Positions 1 through 6,701 of a stretch of DNA of 10,442 nucleotides are shown here, in pieces. Numbering within the stretch: position 1 is the stretch's first letter; every line of letters begins with the position of its first letter. A program made the position numbers and the translations under genes. Origin of the DNA: Patescibacteria group bacterium (GTDB lineage Bacteria; Patescibacteriota; Patescibacteriia; S139-126); contig WFTD01000004.1 of assembly GCA_015485755.1 (NCBI GenBank), positions 1 through 10,442 on the forward strand, written 5' to 3'. Below the pieces are notes generated by a model. It worked only from the letters and a program-made list of their open reading frames with translations, had not been told where the DNA came from and did not search any database.

Positions 1-110
1 ATGATTTACAGCAAGACAAGCGTTTTCAGGAGCTGCAGAATTTTTCCTCGTCTAATCCTGAGCCCATTCCTCGCGGCAGGGATAATCCCTTCCAACCTTT
101 TGTTTATTAA
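1..110 (+). CDS. C-terminal tail of an upstream pilus-assembly protein (PilO/PilP-like), partial
   Basis: Frame 3 is open from the left edge to a TAA at 108-110 and encodes the last 35 residues of a protein that starts outside the window. The other two forward frames fit less well: one stops at once, and the other runs into pilB. The tail is polar and glutamine-rich at first, then ends in Pro-Arg-Gly-Arg-Asp-Asn-Pro-Phe-Gln-Pro-Phe. A GR(x)xPFxP motif of this sort is known from PilP-type alignment-complex lipoproteins, and similar tails close the PilO-neighbourhood proteins of Patescibacteria pilus loci. The stop lies 8 nt before pilB, so the two genes are probably co-transcribed. That this is the end of a pilMNO(P) block is inference from motif and position. 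The domain itself is not visible, so no symbol is given. Confidence 0.55.
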   Translation, partial: DLQQDKRFQELQNFSSSNPEPIPRGRDNPFQPFVY

Positions 111-118
111 TATTTACT

Positions 119-1870
119 ATGGCCAATTTTAAATTTGATGAAAATTTATTGGAGTTTTTGCAGGACCAGATAAGTGCTGAACAGATGGATATTATCCAAA
201 AAGAGTTATCAGAAGGAAAGAGTATTGAAGAGGCGATTGAAACAGCTGGCGTAAGCGAGGAGGTTTTAGCAAAAGCCAAAGGTAAGTTTTTTGACTTGCC
301 TTATATTGACATTTTGAGTGTGTCAATTGAATCAAAAGTTCTAAATTTTATTCCTCGTGATATTGCTATGAGTTATCAGGTGGTTCCTTTTGCTTTTGAT
401 GAAAAAACAAAAGTGTTGAAAGTTGGCATTGTTGATCCGGGCAATTTTAAAGCCATTGAAGCAATAGAATTTTTAGCGCGCAAAAATAATTATCGGCCCG
501 AATATTATGTTATTACTAAATCAGGCTTCAACCAGGCCTTAAAGAGGGTAGTTACCCTGGGCAAAGAGGTGGAAGAAGTTTTGGATTTGGTGGAAAAAAA
601 GAGGCAAGAGGAGGCGGCTGATCAGTCCGATGATAACAAGGCCGATTTTGAAGAGGTGATAAAATCAGCCCCGGTTTCTAAAATGGTTGCTTCTATTTTA
701 AAGCATGCTGTCCAGGGCGGAGCCTCTGACATTCACATTGAGCCGACTGAAAATTATTCCAAAGTCAGGTATAGGGTAGATGGCATTTTGCACACATCTT
801 TGAAGCTTCCCAAGCATTTGCACAATTCTATAGTTACGCGGTTAAAAGTTATGTCCAATTTAAAAATTGATGAAACAAGAATACCGCAGGATGGTAGGAT
901 TAGAGTTGATATTGATAATCGTAAGGTTGATCTGCGTATTTCATTTTTACCTTTGTTTAATGCCGAGAAGGTTGTGATTAGAATTTTGGATGTGTCTAAC
1001 AAAAAGTTATCTTTGCCAGAACTTGGTTTTTGGGGGAGGGGACTTGATATTTTGCAGGAAAATATCAACAAGGCCCACGGTATGATGCTAGTTACTGGTC
1101 CGACTGGCTCTGGTAAGTCAACTACTTTGTATTCTATTTTAAATATTTTAAACCAAGAGGGAGTCAATATTTTGACCTTGGAAGACCCAATTGAATATTG
1201 GCTTGAAGGGATAAACCAATCCCAGATTAATCCAGATGTTGGTTATACTTTTGCCAGTGGATTGCGAGCGGCCTTGCGGCAAGACCCTGATATTATTATG
1301 GTAGGTGAGGTTAGAGACAATGAAACAGCCGAACTTGCCATTCATGCTGCTTTGACAGGTCATATGGTTTTGTCCACTTTGCACACCAATGACGCTATCG
1401 GCGCCATTCCTCGGTTGATTGATATGCATATTGAACCTTTTTTGATAACTTCCACTTTGAATGTAGTTATAGCTCAGAGATTAGTAAGAAAGATTTGCCC
1501 GCACTGCAAAGAAGAGATAAAGAATGTGCCAGAAAAAGTTAAAGATGATATTTTGAGTAAGTTGAGGGGGGTTAAGGAAGAGTCTTTGCCAACTGGCATA
1601 GCTGATAAGGTAAAAACAGGCAATTTTACTTTGTGGCATGGAAAGGGTTGCCCCCGTTGCGGCAATAGCGGTTATCAGGGTAGGTTAGCTTTGGTTGAAA
1701 TTTTATCAATGAATGATGCTCTTAAGGAAGTGATTTTAAACAACCAAATGGATGAGATTGCCCGCATTTTTGTAGAACAAGGGTATTTAAATATGCAGCA
1801 AGATGGGATGGTCAAGGTATTGCAAGGGCATACTACTATTGAAGAGGTGTTACGAGTGACTAAAATATAA
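119..1870 (+). CDS. pilB: Type IV pilus extension ATPase PilB (GspE/PulE family)
   Basis: This cytoplasmic hexameric ATPase drives pilus polymerisation at the PilC platform. The 583-residue length is normal for the family. Residues 1-150 correspond to the MshEN/T2SSE N-terminal region, but the RLG-type c-di-GMP-binding repeats are not apparent, so ligand binding there is doubtful. Residues 180-290 form the second N-domain with the family's ASDIHIEP motif (202-209). The motor core is intact: Walker A GPTGSGKST at 327-335, Asp box LEDPIEY at 354-360, Walker B DIIMVGEVRD at 391-400, and His box STLHTND at 419-425. Two cysteine pairs, C460/C463 and C511/C514, form the zinc site typical of PilB. 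ATG 119 has no Shine-Dalgarno sequence and lies 8 nt after the previous stop. It is the only ATPase in the window with complete catalytic motifs. Confidence 0.97.
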   Translation: MANFKFDENLLEFLQDQISAEQMDIIQKELSEGKSIEEAIETAGVSEEVLAKAKGKFFDLPYIDILSVSIESKVLNFIPRDIAMSYQVVPFAFDEKTKVLKVGIVDPGNFKAIEAIEFLARKNNYRPEYYVITKSGFNQALKRVVTLGKEVEEVLDLVEKKRQEEAADQSDDNKADFEEVIKSAPVSKMVASILKHAVQGGASDIHIEPTENYSKVRYRVDGILHTSLKLPKHLHNSIVTRLKVMSNLKIDETRIPQDGRIRVDIDNRKVDLRISFLPLFNAEKVVIRILDVSNKKLSLPELGFWGRGLDILQENINKAHGMMLVTGPTGSGKSTTLYSILNILNQEGVNILTLEDPIEYWLEGINQSQINPDVGYTFASGLRAALRQDPDIIMVGEVRDNETAELAIHAALTGHMVLSTLHTNDAIGAIPRLIDMHIEPFLITSTLNVVIAQRLVRKICPHCKEEIKNVPEKVKDDILSKLRGVKEESLPTGIADKVKTGNFTLWHGKGCPRCGNSGYQGRLALVEILSMNDALKEVILNNQMDEIARIFVEQGYLNMQQDGMVKVLQGHTTIEEVLRVTKI

Positions 1871-1871
1871 T

Positions 1872-2294
1872 ATGACAAATGAAAATAACAACCCGTCTTC
1901 AGCCAAAAAGAAGATCCTTATTTTAGAGGATGATAAGTTTTTATTAAGACTTTATGCTGACAAGTTTATTAGCAATGGTTTTGATGTTTATACAGCTGAC
2001 AATGGTATTGATGCTTTAAAAATTTTTGATAAAGCAAAACCTGATATTGTTATTATTGATTTGAATGTTCCTCAGTTGAATGGAGTTGAAACACTGAAAA
2101 TTATGCGAAATACAAGTGACAAGGTTTGTTTTATTGTTTTTACCAACTATGATAAAGATATATTTGACCAGGAAGAGCGGGAAGAGATTGATAGGTTGGT
2201 TGATAATTATTTATTAAAGATAGATACAACCCCTGATGAATTGCTTGAGCATATCAGGAAGTTGTGTCAGAAAAATAATATTTTATCCAAATAA
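1872..2294 (+). CDS. Stand-alone receiver-domain response regulator
   Basis: This 140-residue protein is a single CheY-like REC domain with a 13-residue polar N-terminal extension and no output domain. The phosphorylation machinery is present: acidic cluster E19-D20-D21, phospho-acceptor D63 at the end of the hydrophobic beta-3 strand, switch Thr at T91, and Lys at K116. The loop after D63 reads NVPQLNG instead of the common MPxMDG, and K116 is followed by Ile rather than Pro. Both are tolerated variations. Its start is 1 nt after the pilB stop, and its own stop abuts the PilT-family start, so its expression is tied to the motor genes. By analogy with PilG/PilH-type receivers it may act by protein contact on pilus components. 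The actual partner and kinase are unknown, and no histidine kinase lies in the window. Confidence 0.9.
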   Translation: MTNENNNPSSAKKKILILEDDKFLLRLYADKFISNGFDVYTADNGIDALKIFDKAKPDIVIIDLNVPQLNGVETLKIMRNTSDKVCFIVFTNYDKDIFDQEEREEIDRLVDNYLLKIDTTPDELLEHIRKLCQKNNILSK

Positions 2295-3362
2295 ATGCAA
2301 ACTACTATAAATATAACATTACAGCGAATATTAGCTACAGCTGCTGGTCGGCAGGCCAGTGATATTCATTTGACTGTAGGGGCAAAGCCAATGATGAAGA
2401 TAGCAGATGAGCTAGTTCCATTAGATGAAGAAGAGGTTTTGACCAAGGATTTTATTGAAGGGGCAATAGATCAGATTTTGACCAAGGAAGAAAAAGCTGA
2501 ATTATTAGCTAAGCGCGAGGTTATTGTTGGTTATGATTTTGGCGAGCAGGCCCGCTTTCGGGTTGATATTTTTTATCAACGAGGTTTTCCCGCTATAGTT
2601 TTTCATTATTTACCAACCCGTTTGCCTGCTTTGTCCGAATTGGGGCTGCCTGATAGCATAAAAGACTTATTGCAGAGTAAAGCAGGTATTATTTTGGTGG
2701 GAGGAGAGAAGGGGTCAGGAGTTACAACAACTATGATGAGCATGGTCAATGAGATTAATCGGCAACAAAAACGCCATATTTTGATTATTGATAAACCGCT
2801 TGAATATATTTTAACTAACAACAAAAGTTTAATTGAGCAAAAAGAGGTAGGCAAAGATGTAGCTACCTGGTCAGAGGCGCTTGATATTAAGGGCGAGGAT
2901 GTTGACGTGTTGGTATTGGGCAAAGTTCCTTCTTTTAAGGTGTTGTTTAATGCTTTTGCTTTGGCGGCTGACGGCGTATTGGTAATAGCTCCAGTGAGCG
3001 GATCAAGCGTGGTTGATGTGCTTGATAATTTGGTTAACGCCGCTGCTGATAAGCAACAATTTATCAGGCACTTATTATCCCAGCAATTAAAGGGTGTCAT
3101 TTTACAAAAAATGTTGCCACGGTTGGGCGGAGGAGTGGTTTTGGCATTTGAAGTTGCTATCTTGAACCAAATTATGGCAGCTGCTCTAAGAGACGGCAAG
3201 ATTAGCCAAATCAATAATGTGCTCAGTTCTAGTCGGGAAAATGGCATTATAACTCTTGACCGTTTTTTGGTTGATTTAGTTAAGAACGGTCAAGTGGACA
3301 GGGAAACTGCAATTAAAGCTGCCAACAACAAAGATTTTCTCAGGCGGACGCTAAAGTTTTAA
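2295..3362 (+). CDS. PilT-family protein with degenerate catalytic motifs (putative pseudo-ATPase)
   Basis: At 355 residues this has normal PilT length, and its framework is recognisable. It has an ASDIHLTVG motif (21-29), an N2-domain tract ARFRVDIFYQRG (86-97), a PALSELGLP linker (111-119), and a C-terminal half resembling PilT from about 260 to 350. The active-site motifs are nearly all lost. The P-loop is GEKGSGVTT (137-145), with V143 where the catalytic Lys should be. The Asp box reads IIDKPLEY (164-171) instead of IEDPIEY. The Walker B segment reads VDVLVLGKV (203-211), with K210 in place of the Glu. The His-box region reads APVSGSS (232-238) with no His. The AIRNLIRE retraction motif is weakened to IMAAALRD (293-300). 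It starts directly after the receiver stop and 3 nt before pilC. The frame is intact, so this is a maintained protein rather than a decayed gene. Calling it a retraction ATPase would be unsafe; a structural or regulatory role is inferred. Confidence 0.85.
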   Translation: MQTTINITLQRILATAAGRQASDIHLTVGAKPMMKIADELVPLDEEEVLTKDFIEGAIDQILTKEEKAELLAKREVIVGYDFGEQARFRVDIFYQRGFPAIVFHYLPTRLPALSELGLPDSIKDLLQSKAGIILVGGEKGSGVTTTMMSMVNEINRQQKRHILIIDKPLEYILTNNKSLIEQKEVGKDVATWSEALDIKGEDVDVLVLGKVPSFKVLFNAFALAADGVLVIAPVSGSSVVDVLDNLVNAAADKQQFIRHLLSQQLKGVILQKMLPRLGGGVVLAFEVAILNQIMAAALRDGKISQINNVLSSSRENGIITLDRFLVDLVKNGQVDRETAIKAANNKDFLRRTLKF

Positions 3363-3365
3363 TTT

Positions 3366-4571
3366 ATGCCTCAATTTGAATACAAAGCTAGGGACAATCA
3401 AGGCGATGTCGTTCAGGGGATTATTGACGCCCCCTCTGAGAATGTAGCTGCATCAGTTTTGGTTGACAAAGGAATGATAGTATTGTCGTTAACAGAAAAG
3501 AAAGAGGGTGGATTTTCCCTTGACTTGCCTTTTTTAAATAGAGTTAAAGCAAAGGATTTGGTGGTTTTCTCTCGCCAATTAGCTGTGATGGCTTCTGCTT
3601 CTGTGCCAATTGTTCAAGCTTTGCGGATTTTGGTCAATCAAACTGAAAATCCTCGTTTGAAGGTAATCGTTTCTGATGTGGCAGATGAAGTTGATGGCGG
3701 AGCTAAATTATCTCAAGCGCTGGCTAAATACCGCAAAGTCTTTTCTGATTTTTATATTGCAATGGTAAGGTCAGGGGAGACTAGTGGACGCTTGGATGAT
3801 GTATTGAATTATTTGGCTGACCAGCAAGAAAAGGACTATGATCTTTCAGCCAAAATCAAAGGGGCGATGATTTACCCAGCTTTTATTTTATCTGGTTTGT
3901 TTGTTGTAGGTGTTATAATGATGATTTTTGTTGTGCCTAAGCTAACAGCTATAATTTTGGAGTCAGGAGCTGACCTTCCTGTTACGACCAAGATTCTTAT
4001 TTTTATTTCTGATTTTATGAGATCCTATTGGTATATTTTGTTGTTGATTTTAGTTGGTGCGATTGGCGGGTTGGTTTGGTTTTCTAAGCAAAAGACAGGC
4101 AGGGTTGTGATTGACCATTTAAAACTAAAAGTCCCTATTTTTGGCGGATTGTGGAAGAGGATATATTTAGTGCGAATGACCAGGTCGCTTTCAACCCTGA
4201 TTGCAGGAGGAGTGCCTTTAACCACAGCTTTAGAAATAGTGGCTGATGTTGTTGGTAATTATGTTTATGAAGATTTGGTTAGGCGCACTATTCGAGAGGT
4301 TGAAGATGGCAACAGTGTGGCGACTTTGTTTTTAAAATCAAATGATGTGCCAGCAATGATATCGCAAATGATGAGCGTGGGGGAGCAGACTGGTCGGTTG
4401 GACGAAATTTTAGGAAAAATAACTGATTTTTATAGCAGGGAAATAGAAAATATGGTAGCCAATATGGTTAGTTTGATTGAGCCGATGATTATGTTAATGA
4501 TGGGCGTTGGGGTTGGATTGATGGTGGCGGCTATTATTATGCCGATGTATCAGCTGGCCACTAGTTTTTAA
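3366..4571 (+). CDS. pilC: Type IV pilus inner-membrane platform protein PilC (GspF family)
   Basis: This integral membrane protein anchors the assembly motor and passes its motion to the growing pilus. It has 401 residues, the usual length. The N-terminal soluble part begins with the typical FEYKARDxxG stretch (4-13). Two T2SSF repeats follow, at about 65-190 and 268-393. Each carries the family signature: SGETSGRLDDVL at 136-147 and VGEQTGRLDEIL at 338-349. Hydrophobic segments at about 168-192, 216-240 and 368-394 give the expected three transmembrane helices. The protein contains no cysteine. ATG 3366 follows the previous stop by 3 nt (TAATTTATG) with no Shine-Dalgarno sequence, consistent with translational coupling. 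No terminator hairpin lies just after it, so upstream transcripts may read into the pilin gene. Confidence 0.97.
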   Translation: MPQFEYKARDNQGDVVQGIIDAPSENVAASVLVDKGMIVLSLTEKKEGGFSLDLPFLNRVKAKDLVVFSRQLAVMASASVPIVQALRILVNQTENPRLKVIVSDVADEVDGGAKLSQALAKYRKVFSDFYIAMVRSGETSGRLDDVLNYLADQQEKDYDLSAKIKGAMIYPAFILSGLFVVGVIMMIFVVPKLTAIILESGADLPVTTKILIFISDFMRSYWYILLLILVGAIGGLVWFSKQKTGRVVIDHLKLKVPIFGGLWKRIYLVRMTRSLSTLIAGGVPLTTALEIVADVVGNYVYEDLVRRTIREVEDGNSVATLFLKSNDVPAMISQMMSVGEQTGRLDEILGKITDFYSREIENMVANMVSLIEPMIMLMMGVGVGLMVAAIIMPMYQLATSF

Positions 4572-4587
4572 TTTTTTGCTTATTTGT

Positions 4588-4616
4588 TTGTTTATTTTTT
4601 ATTTATGTGCTATAAT
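4588..4616 (+). promoter_or_regulatory. Probable promoter of the major pilin gene (extended -10)
   Basis: TGC-TATAAT at 4608-4616 is a perfect extended -10 box. A weak -35 candidate, TTGTTT (4588-4593), lies 17 bp upstream of the TATAAT. Transcription would start near 4623, giving a leader of about 115 nt before the pilin ATG. The site lies in the largest intergenic gap of the locus, ahead of the gene expected to need the most product. The assignment rests on consensus match only. Confidence 0.7.
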
Positions 4617-4659
4617 AATAAAGCTAGTGGAAAACTAACCAAAAAGGTCGATTTAATTT

Positions 4660-4706
4660 TCAGATAATTTTTTACTCGCGGCTTGTCGGTGTAAAAAATT
4701 ATCTGA
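4660..4706 (+). repeat. Perfect long inverted repeat / stem-loop in the pilin leader
   Basis: The arms at 4661-4675 (CAGATAATTTTTTAC) and 4691-4705 (GTAAAAAATTATCTG) are exact reverse complements. One further T-A pair (4660/4706) extends the stem. The spacer at 4676-4690 is 15 nt, GC-richer, and could add three pairs internally. It lies inside the predicted pilin 5' leader and ends 14 nt before the Shine-Dalgarno sequence. There is no U-tract after it, so it is not an ordinary terminator. It could be an mRNA-stabilising hairpin, a regulatory RNA element, or a DNA operator for a dimeric regulator. Confidence 0.8.
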
Positions 4707-4719
4707 GCATCCTCTATAT

Positions 4720-4732
4720 AGAAAGGAGGTGA
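4720..4732 (+). promoter_or_regulatory. Exceptionally long Shine-Dalgarno sequence of the pilin gene
   Basis: AGAAAGGAGGTGA is a 13-nt match to the complement of the common bacterial 16S rRNA 3' tail. It is placed 4 nt before ATG 4737, so the GGAGG core has normal 7-nt spacing. No other gene in the window has a recognisable ribosome binding site, so this marks the pilin as specially translated and fixes its start codon. Confidence 0.93.
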
Positions 4733-4736
4733 CTAT

Positions 4737-5198
4737 ATGAACAAAAAAGGTTTTACTTTGATTGAGTTGTTGGTGGTTATCGCCATTATTGGTTTACTTT
4801 CAACTTTGGCGGTAGTATCACTTAACAACGCTAGACAGAAATCACGTGACTCCAAGCGTGTAGCTGACGTTAAACAAATCCAGACCGCTCTTGAGCTTTA
4901 TTATAATGATTGTAACAACTATCCTGAAACTTTAGCTACCACCGCTTCCAACGGTTGTCCAAGTGGTACTACTTTAGGAACATTTATGGCGCAGATTCCA
5001 ACTGCACCAACCCCAGCTGATGGTAGCTGTACTACTGCTCAAAATACTTATACTTACACTGCTAGCGGTAATGCCGCTTGTGACGGTTCAGGAAATGACG
5101 GTGTTTGTTCATCTTATAGTTTGACTTTCTGCCTCGGATCTGATACTGGAGAATTGTCCTCTGGTCCACGCACTGCCACCCCATCTGGTATTCAATAA
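4737..5198 (+). CDS. pilA: Major type IV pilin (GspG/PilA-like prepilin)
   Basis: This encodes the main structural subunit of the pilus fibre. It is a 153-residue prepilin with a short leader, MNKKG. PilD would cleave after G5 to leave N-terminal Phe, with Glu at +5 (FTLIE) and a hydrophobic helix at about 6-29. The following amphipathic stretch, about 30-57 (DSKRVADVKQIQ), resembles GspG-type pilins. The C-terminal half is rich in Thr, Ser, Ala and Gly and contains six cysteines (C59, C74, C98, C115, C124, C132), enough for three disulfides outside the cell. Strong promoter, leader hairpin and Shine-Dalgarno signals, plus a terminator just downstream, indicate a separately and highly expressed gene. 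By eye its codons are also more C-ending than those of its neighbours, which fits high expression. Calling it the major rather than a minor pilin is inferred from these signals. Confidence 0.9.
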   Translation: MNKKGFTLIELLVVIAIIGLLSTLAVVSLNNARQKSRDSKRVADVKQIQTALELYYNDCNNYPETLATTASNGCPSGTTLGTFMAQIPTAPTPADGSCTTAQNTYTYTASGNAACDGSGNDGVCSSYSLTFCLGSDTGELSSGPRTATPSGIQ

Positions 5199-5217
5199 GA
5201 TTGGGTGTAGCAATAGC

Positions 5218-5257
5218 AATTCACCCCGCCTGCTTGGCGGGGTGAATTTTATTTTTT
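5218..5257 (+). terminator. Strong intrinsic terminator after the pilin gene
   Basis: A perfect 13-bp stem is formed by 5218-5230 (AATTCACCCCGCC) and 5236-5248 (GGCGGGGTGAATT), with a 5-nt loop TGCTT. It is followed by a T-rich tract, TTTTATTTTTT, up to 5257. It starts 19 nt after the pilin stop and would isolate the abundant pilin mRNA from pilD and the minor pilins. Confidence 0.95.
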
Positions 5258-5258
5258 G

Positions 5259-5267
5259 TGTTATAAT
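5259..5267 (+). promoter_or_regulatory. Extended -10 promoter for pilD, likely giving a leaderless mRNA
   Basis: TGT-TATAAT is a perfect extended -10 box beginning 2 nt after the terminator T-tract. The usual 6-8 nt from the box to the start point places transcription at or next to the pilD ATG at 5274. The -35 position falls in the terminator stem and has no match, as allowed for extended -10 promoters. Consensus evidence only. Confidence 0.6.
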
Positions 5268-5273
5268 TTAAGT

Positions 5274-6068
5274 ATGGGTTTTATTTATTTTTTGCTGGGA
5301 ACAATTTTGGGCAGTTTTCTTAATGCTGTTTTTTACCGATTGCCTCGGCAGATGTCAGCAAAATGGGAAAGGTCAATTTGCCCTAATTGTGGCCATGTTC
5401 TTAAATGGTATGATTTGATTCCTGTTGTTAGCTTTGTCTGGCTCAGGGGCAAATGCCGCTACTGCCACAGCCGTATCAGTTTTATTTATCCAGCGGTTGA
5501 ATTGGTAATGGGAGGGCTGCTGTGGTTGGTTTGGTACGTATTTGTTCAAAGAAAACAAATAATTCAACCAGTCCCTGCCAATTTATCAGAAATTATTTTT
5601 CTGTTGGGGGTGGTATTTTTATTATGGGCGCTAGTTTTTATTTTTTTGTATGACTTTAAATATTATTTGATTTTGGATAAAATTGTTATCCCGACTATTT
5701 TAGTTGCTTTTGTTTGGCAGTTGAGTCAGGATTTTAGCCTGGATAATTTAGCCAAAGTGACACTTGGCGCTGTGGTTGGCGGTGGGTTTTTTGCGGCGCA
5801 ATTTATTATTTCTAAAGGCAGATGGATTGGCGGCGGTGATATCAGATTGGGAGCTTTATTGGGCGCTATGTTAGGGTGGCCTTTGGTTGTGTTAGCTTTG
5901 GTTTTGGCTTATTTTTTAGGGTCGGCAGTGGCGATTGGCTTACTTGTGAGCGGCAAGAAAAAATGGGGAAGTCAGATTCCTTTTGGCACTTTTTTGGCTG
6001 TGGCAGCGATTATTACATTATTTTTTGGTTATGATATTTGGCAGTGGTATTGGTCATTATCTTTTTAA
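5274..6068 (+). CDS. pilD: Prepilin peptidase / N-methyltransferase PilD (A24 aspartic protease)
   Basis: This polytopic inner-membrane enzyme cuts prepilin leaders on the cytoplasmic side and methylates the new N-terminus. From ATG 5274 it has 264 residues, a normal length. The N-terminal domain starts GSFLNAVFYRLP (13-24) and has the zinc tetrad C36/C39 and C61/C64 of methylating PilD enzymes. The peptidase domain has the first catalytic Asp at D127 (second candidate D135, in YDFKYYLILD) and the second in the GGGD motif at D189. About seven to eight hydrophobic helices span the rest. An in-frame TTG at 5256 would add six residues but lies on the terminator T-tract and the -10 box, so ATG 5274 is preferred. 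It is the only processing enzyme seen here and presumably serves all five prepilins. It probably heads the transcript that continues through the minor pilins. Confidence 0.95.
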   Translation: MGFIYFLLGTILGSFLNAVFYRLPRQMSAKWERSICPNCGHVLKWYDLIPVVSFVWLRGKCRYCHSRISFIYPAVELVMGGLLWLVWYVFVQRKQIIQPVPANLSEIIFLLGVVFLLWALVFIFLYDFKYYLILDKIVIPTILVAFVWQLSQDFSLDNLAKVTLGAVVGGGFFAAQFIISKGRWIGGGDIRLGALLGAMLGWPLVVLALVLAYFLGSAVAIGLLVSGKKKWGSQIPFGTFLAVAAIITLFFGYDIWQWYWSLSF

Positions 6069-6074
6069 GTGTTT

Positions 6075-6698
6075 ATGTTGAGAGCGCGACACAACAATAG
6101 AGCTTTTACTTTGGTTGAGCTTGTTATTTCTTTGGGTATTTTTGTTGTTATTACTTTGTTGTTAATATCAAATTTTAAGATTGGCGATCGTCGATCTGCT
6201 TTGCGGATGTCAGCCCAAGAGATAGCCAGCGCTTTACGGCGGGCCCAGAATTTATCTTTGACCGCAACCCCCCTGCCCAATGGAACAATTCCTTCTGCTT
6301 ATGGAATAAGATTTTCCCCTGATGCGTCGTCTTATTTTTTATTCGCTGACTTTTCTTCTCCTGCCAACAATGTTTATGATACCTCATCCGATCAGGTAGT
6401 TGTGAACTATAAGTTAAATAATGAGGTTTATATTAGTGCTGTTAATGTTCCCCAAATAAAAAATGGGTCTTGCCAAGACATAAATCCTCCCGATTTGGAT
6501 ATTGCTTTTACTGTGCCTGAGGCATTTGTTTATTTTAATGGTGTACAGCCATTGGGGCAGGGCAATGAGTCAGACAGCAACTATTGCGGCCCTTACAATC
6601 CGACTTGGGTTGAATTGAGCAGTAAAACAGTTAATAATAAAATAAAGGTATATGTAAATTGGATTTCCGGACAAGTTTCTATTTCAGATTTATATTAA
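6075..6698 (+). CDS. Minor pilin, GspH/FimT-like
   Basis: This 207-residue prepilin begins MLRARHNNRA then FTLVELVISLGIF. Cleavage is expected between A10 and F11, with Glu at +5 (E15) and a hydrophobic helix at about 11-34. The residue before the cut is Ala where Gly is almost universal; Ala is known to be tolerated. The stretch after the helix (RSALRMSAQEIASALRRAQN, 40-59) is typical of GspH/FimT proteins. Two cysteines lie in the C-terminal domain. ATG 6075 is chosen; a GTG at 6069, directly after the pilD stop, would add only two residues. It is the first of four minor pilin genes, and FimT-type proteins are usually part of the priming or tip complex. Some family members bind DNA for uptake, but nothing here shows that directly. 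Confidence 0.85.
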   Translation: MLRARHNNRAFTLVELVISLGIFVVITLLLISNFKIGDRRSALRMSAQEIASALRRAQNLSLTATPLPNGTIPSAYGIRFSPDASSYFLFADFSSPANNVYDTSSDQVVVNYKLNNEVYISAVNVPQIKNGSCQDINPPDLDIAFTVPEAFVYFNGVQPLGQGNESDSNYCGPYNPTWVELSSKTVNNKIKVYVNWISGQVSISDLY

Positions 6699-6701
6699 TT
6701 T

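Noticed and set aside
2606..3247. A 213-codon minus-strand open frame opposite the PilT-family gene
   Set aside because: It mirrors a well-supported plus-strand gene, is low-complexity in composition (Ser/Thr/Leu-rich) and has no motif. All other minus-strand frames here were judged shadows for the same reason.
2295..3362. The PilT-family gene as a decaying pseudogene
   Set aside because: The frame is intact over a normal length, flanking domains are conserved, and the gene sits in a tight translationally coupled operon; substitution of specific motif residues fits repurposing better.
4661..4705. The long inverted repeat as a transcription terminator after pilC
   Set aside because: The stem is AT-rich and is followed by GAGCATCC, not a T-tract; it also lies downstream of the likely pilin promoter.
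4622..4736. A c-di-GMP (GEMM) or other known riboswitch in the pilin leader
   Set aside because: None of the conserved GEMM core segments could be seen; the leader is dominated by one simple hairpin.
5256..5273. TTG start for pilD at 5256
   Set aside because: It overlaps the terminator T-tract and the -10 box and adds a poor N-terminus; ATG 5274 gives the standard PilD start.
6184..6194. Short palindrome GATCGTCGATC inside the FimT-like gene
   Set aside because: Only 5-bp arms, within codons of a conserved region, and no partner copy noticed; likely chance.
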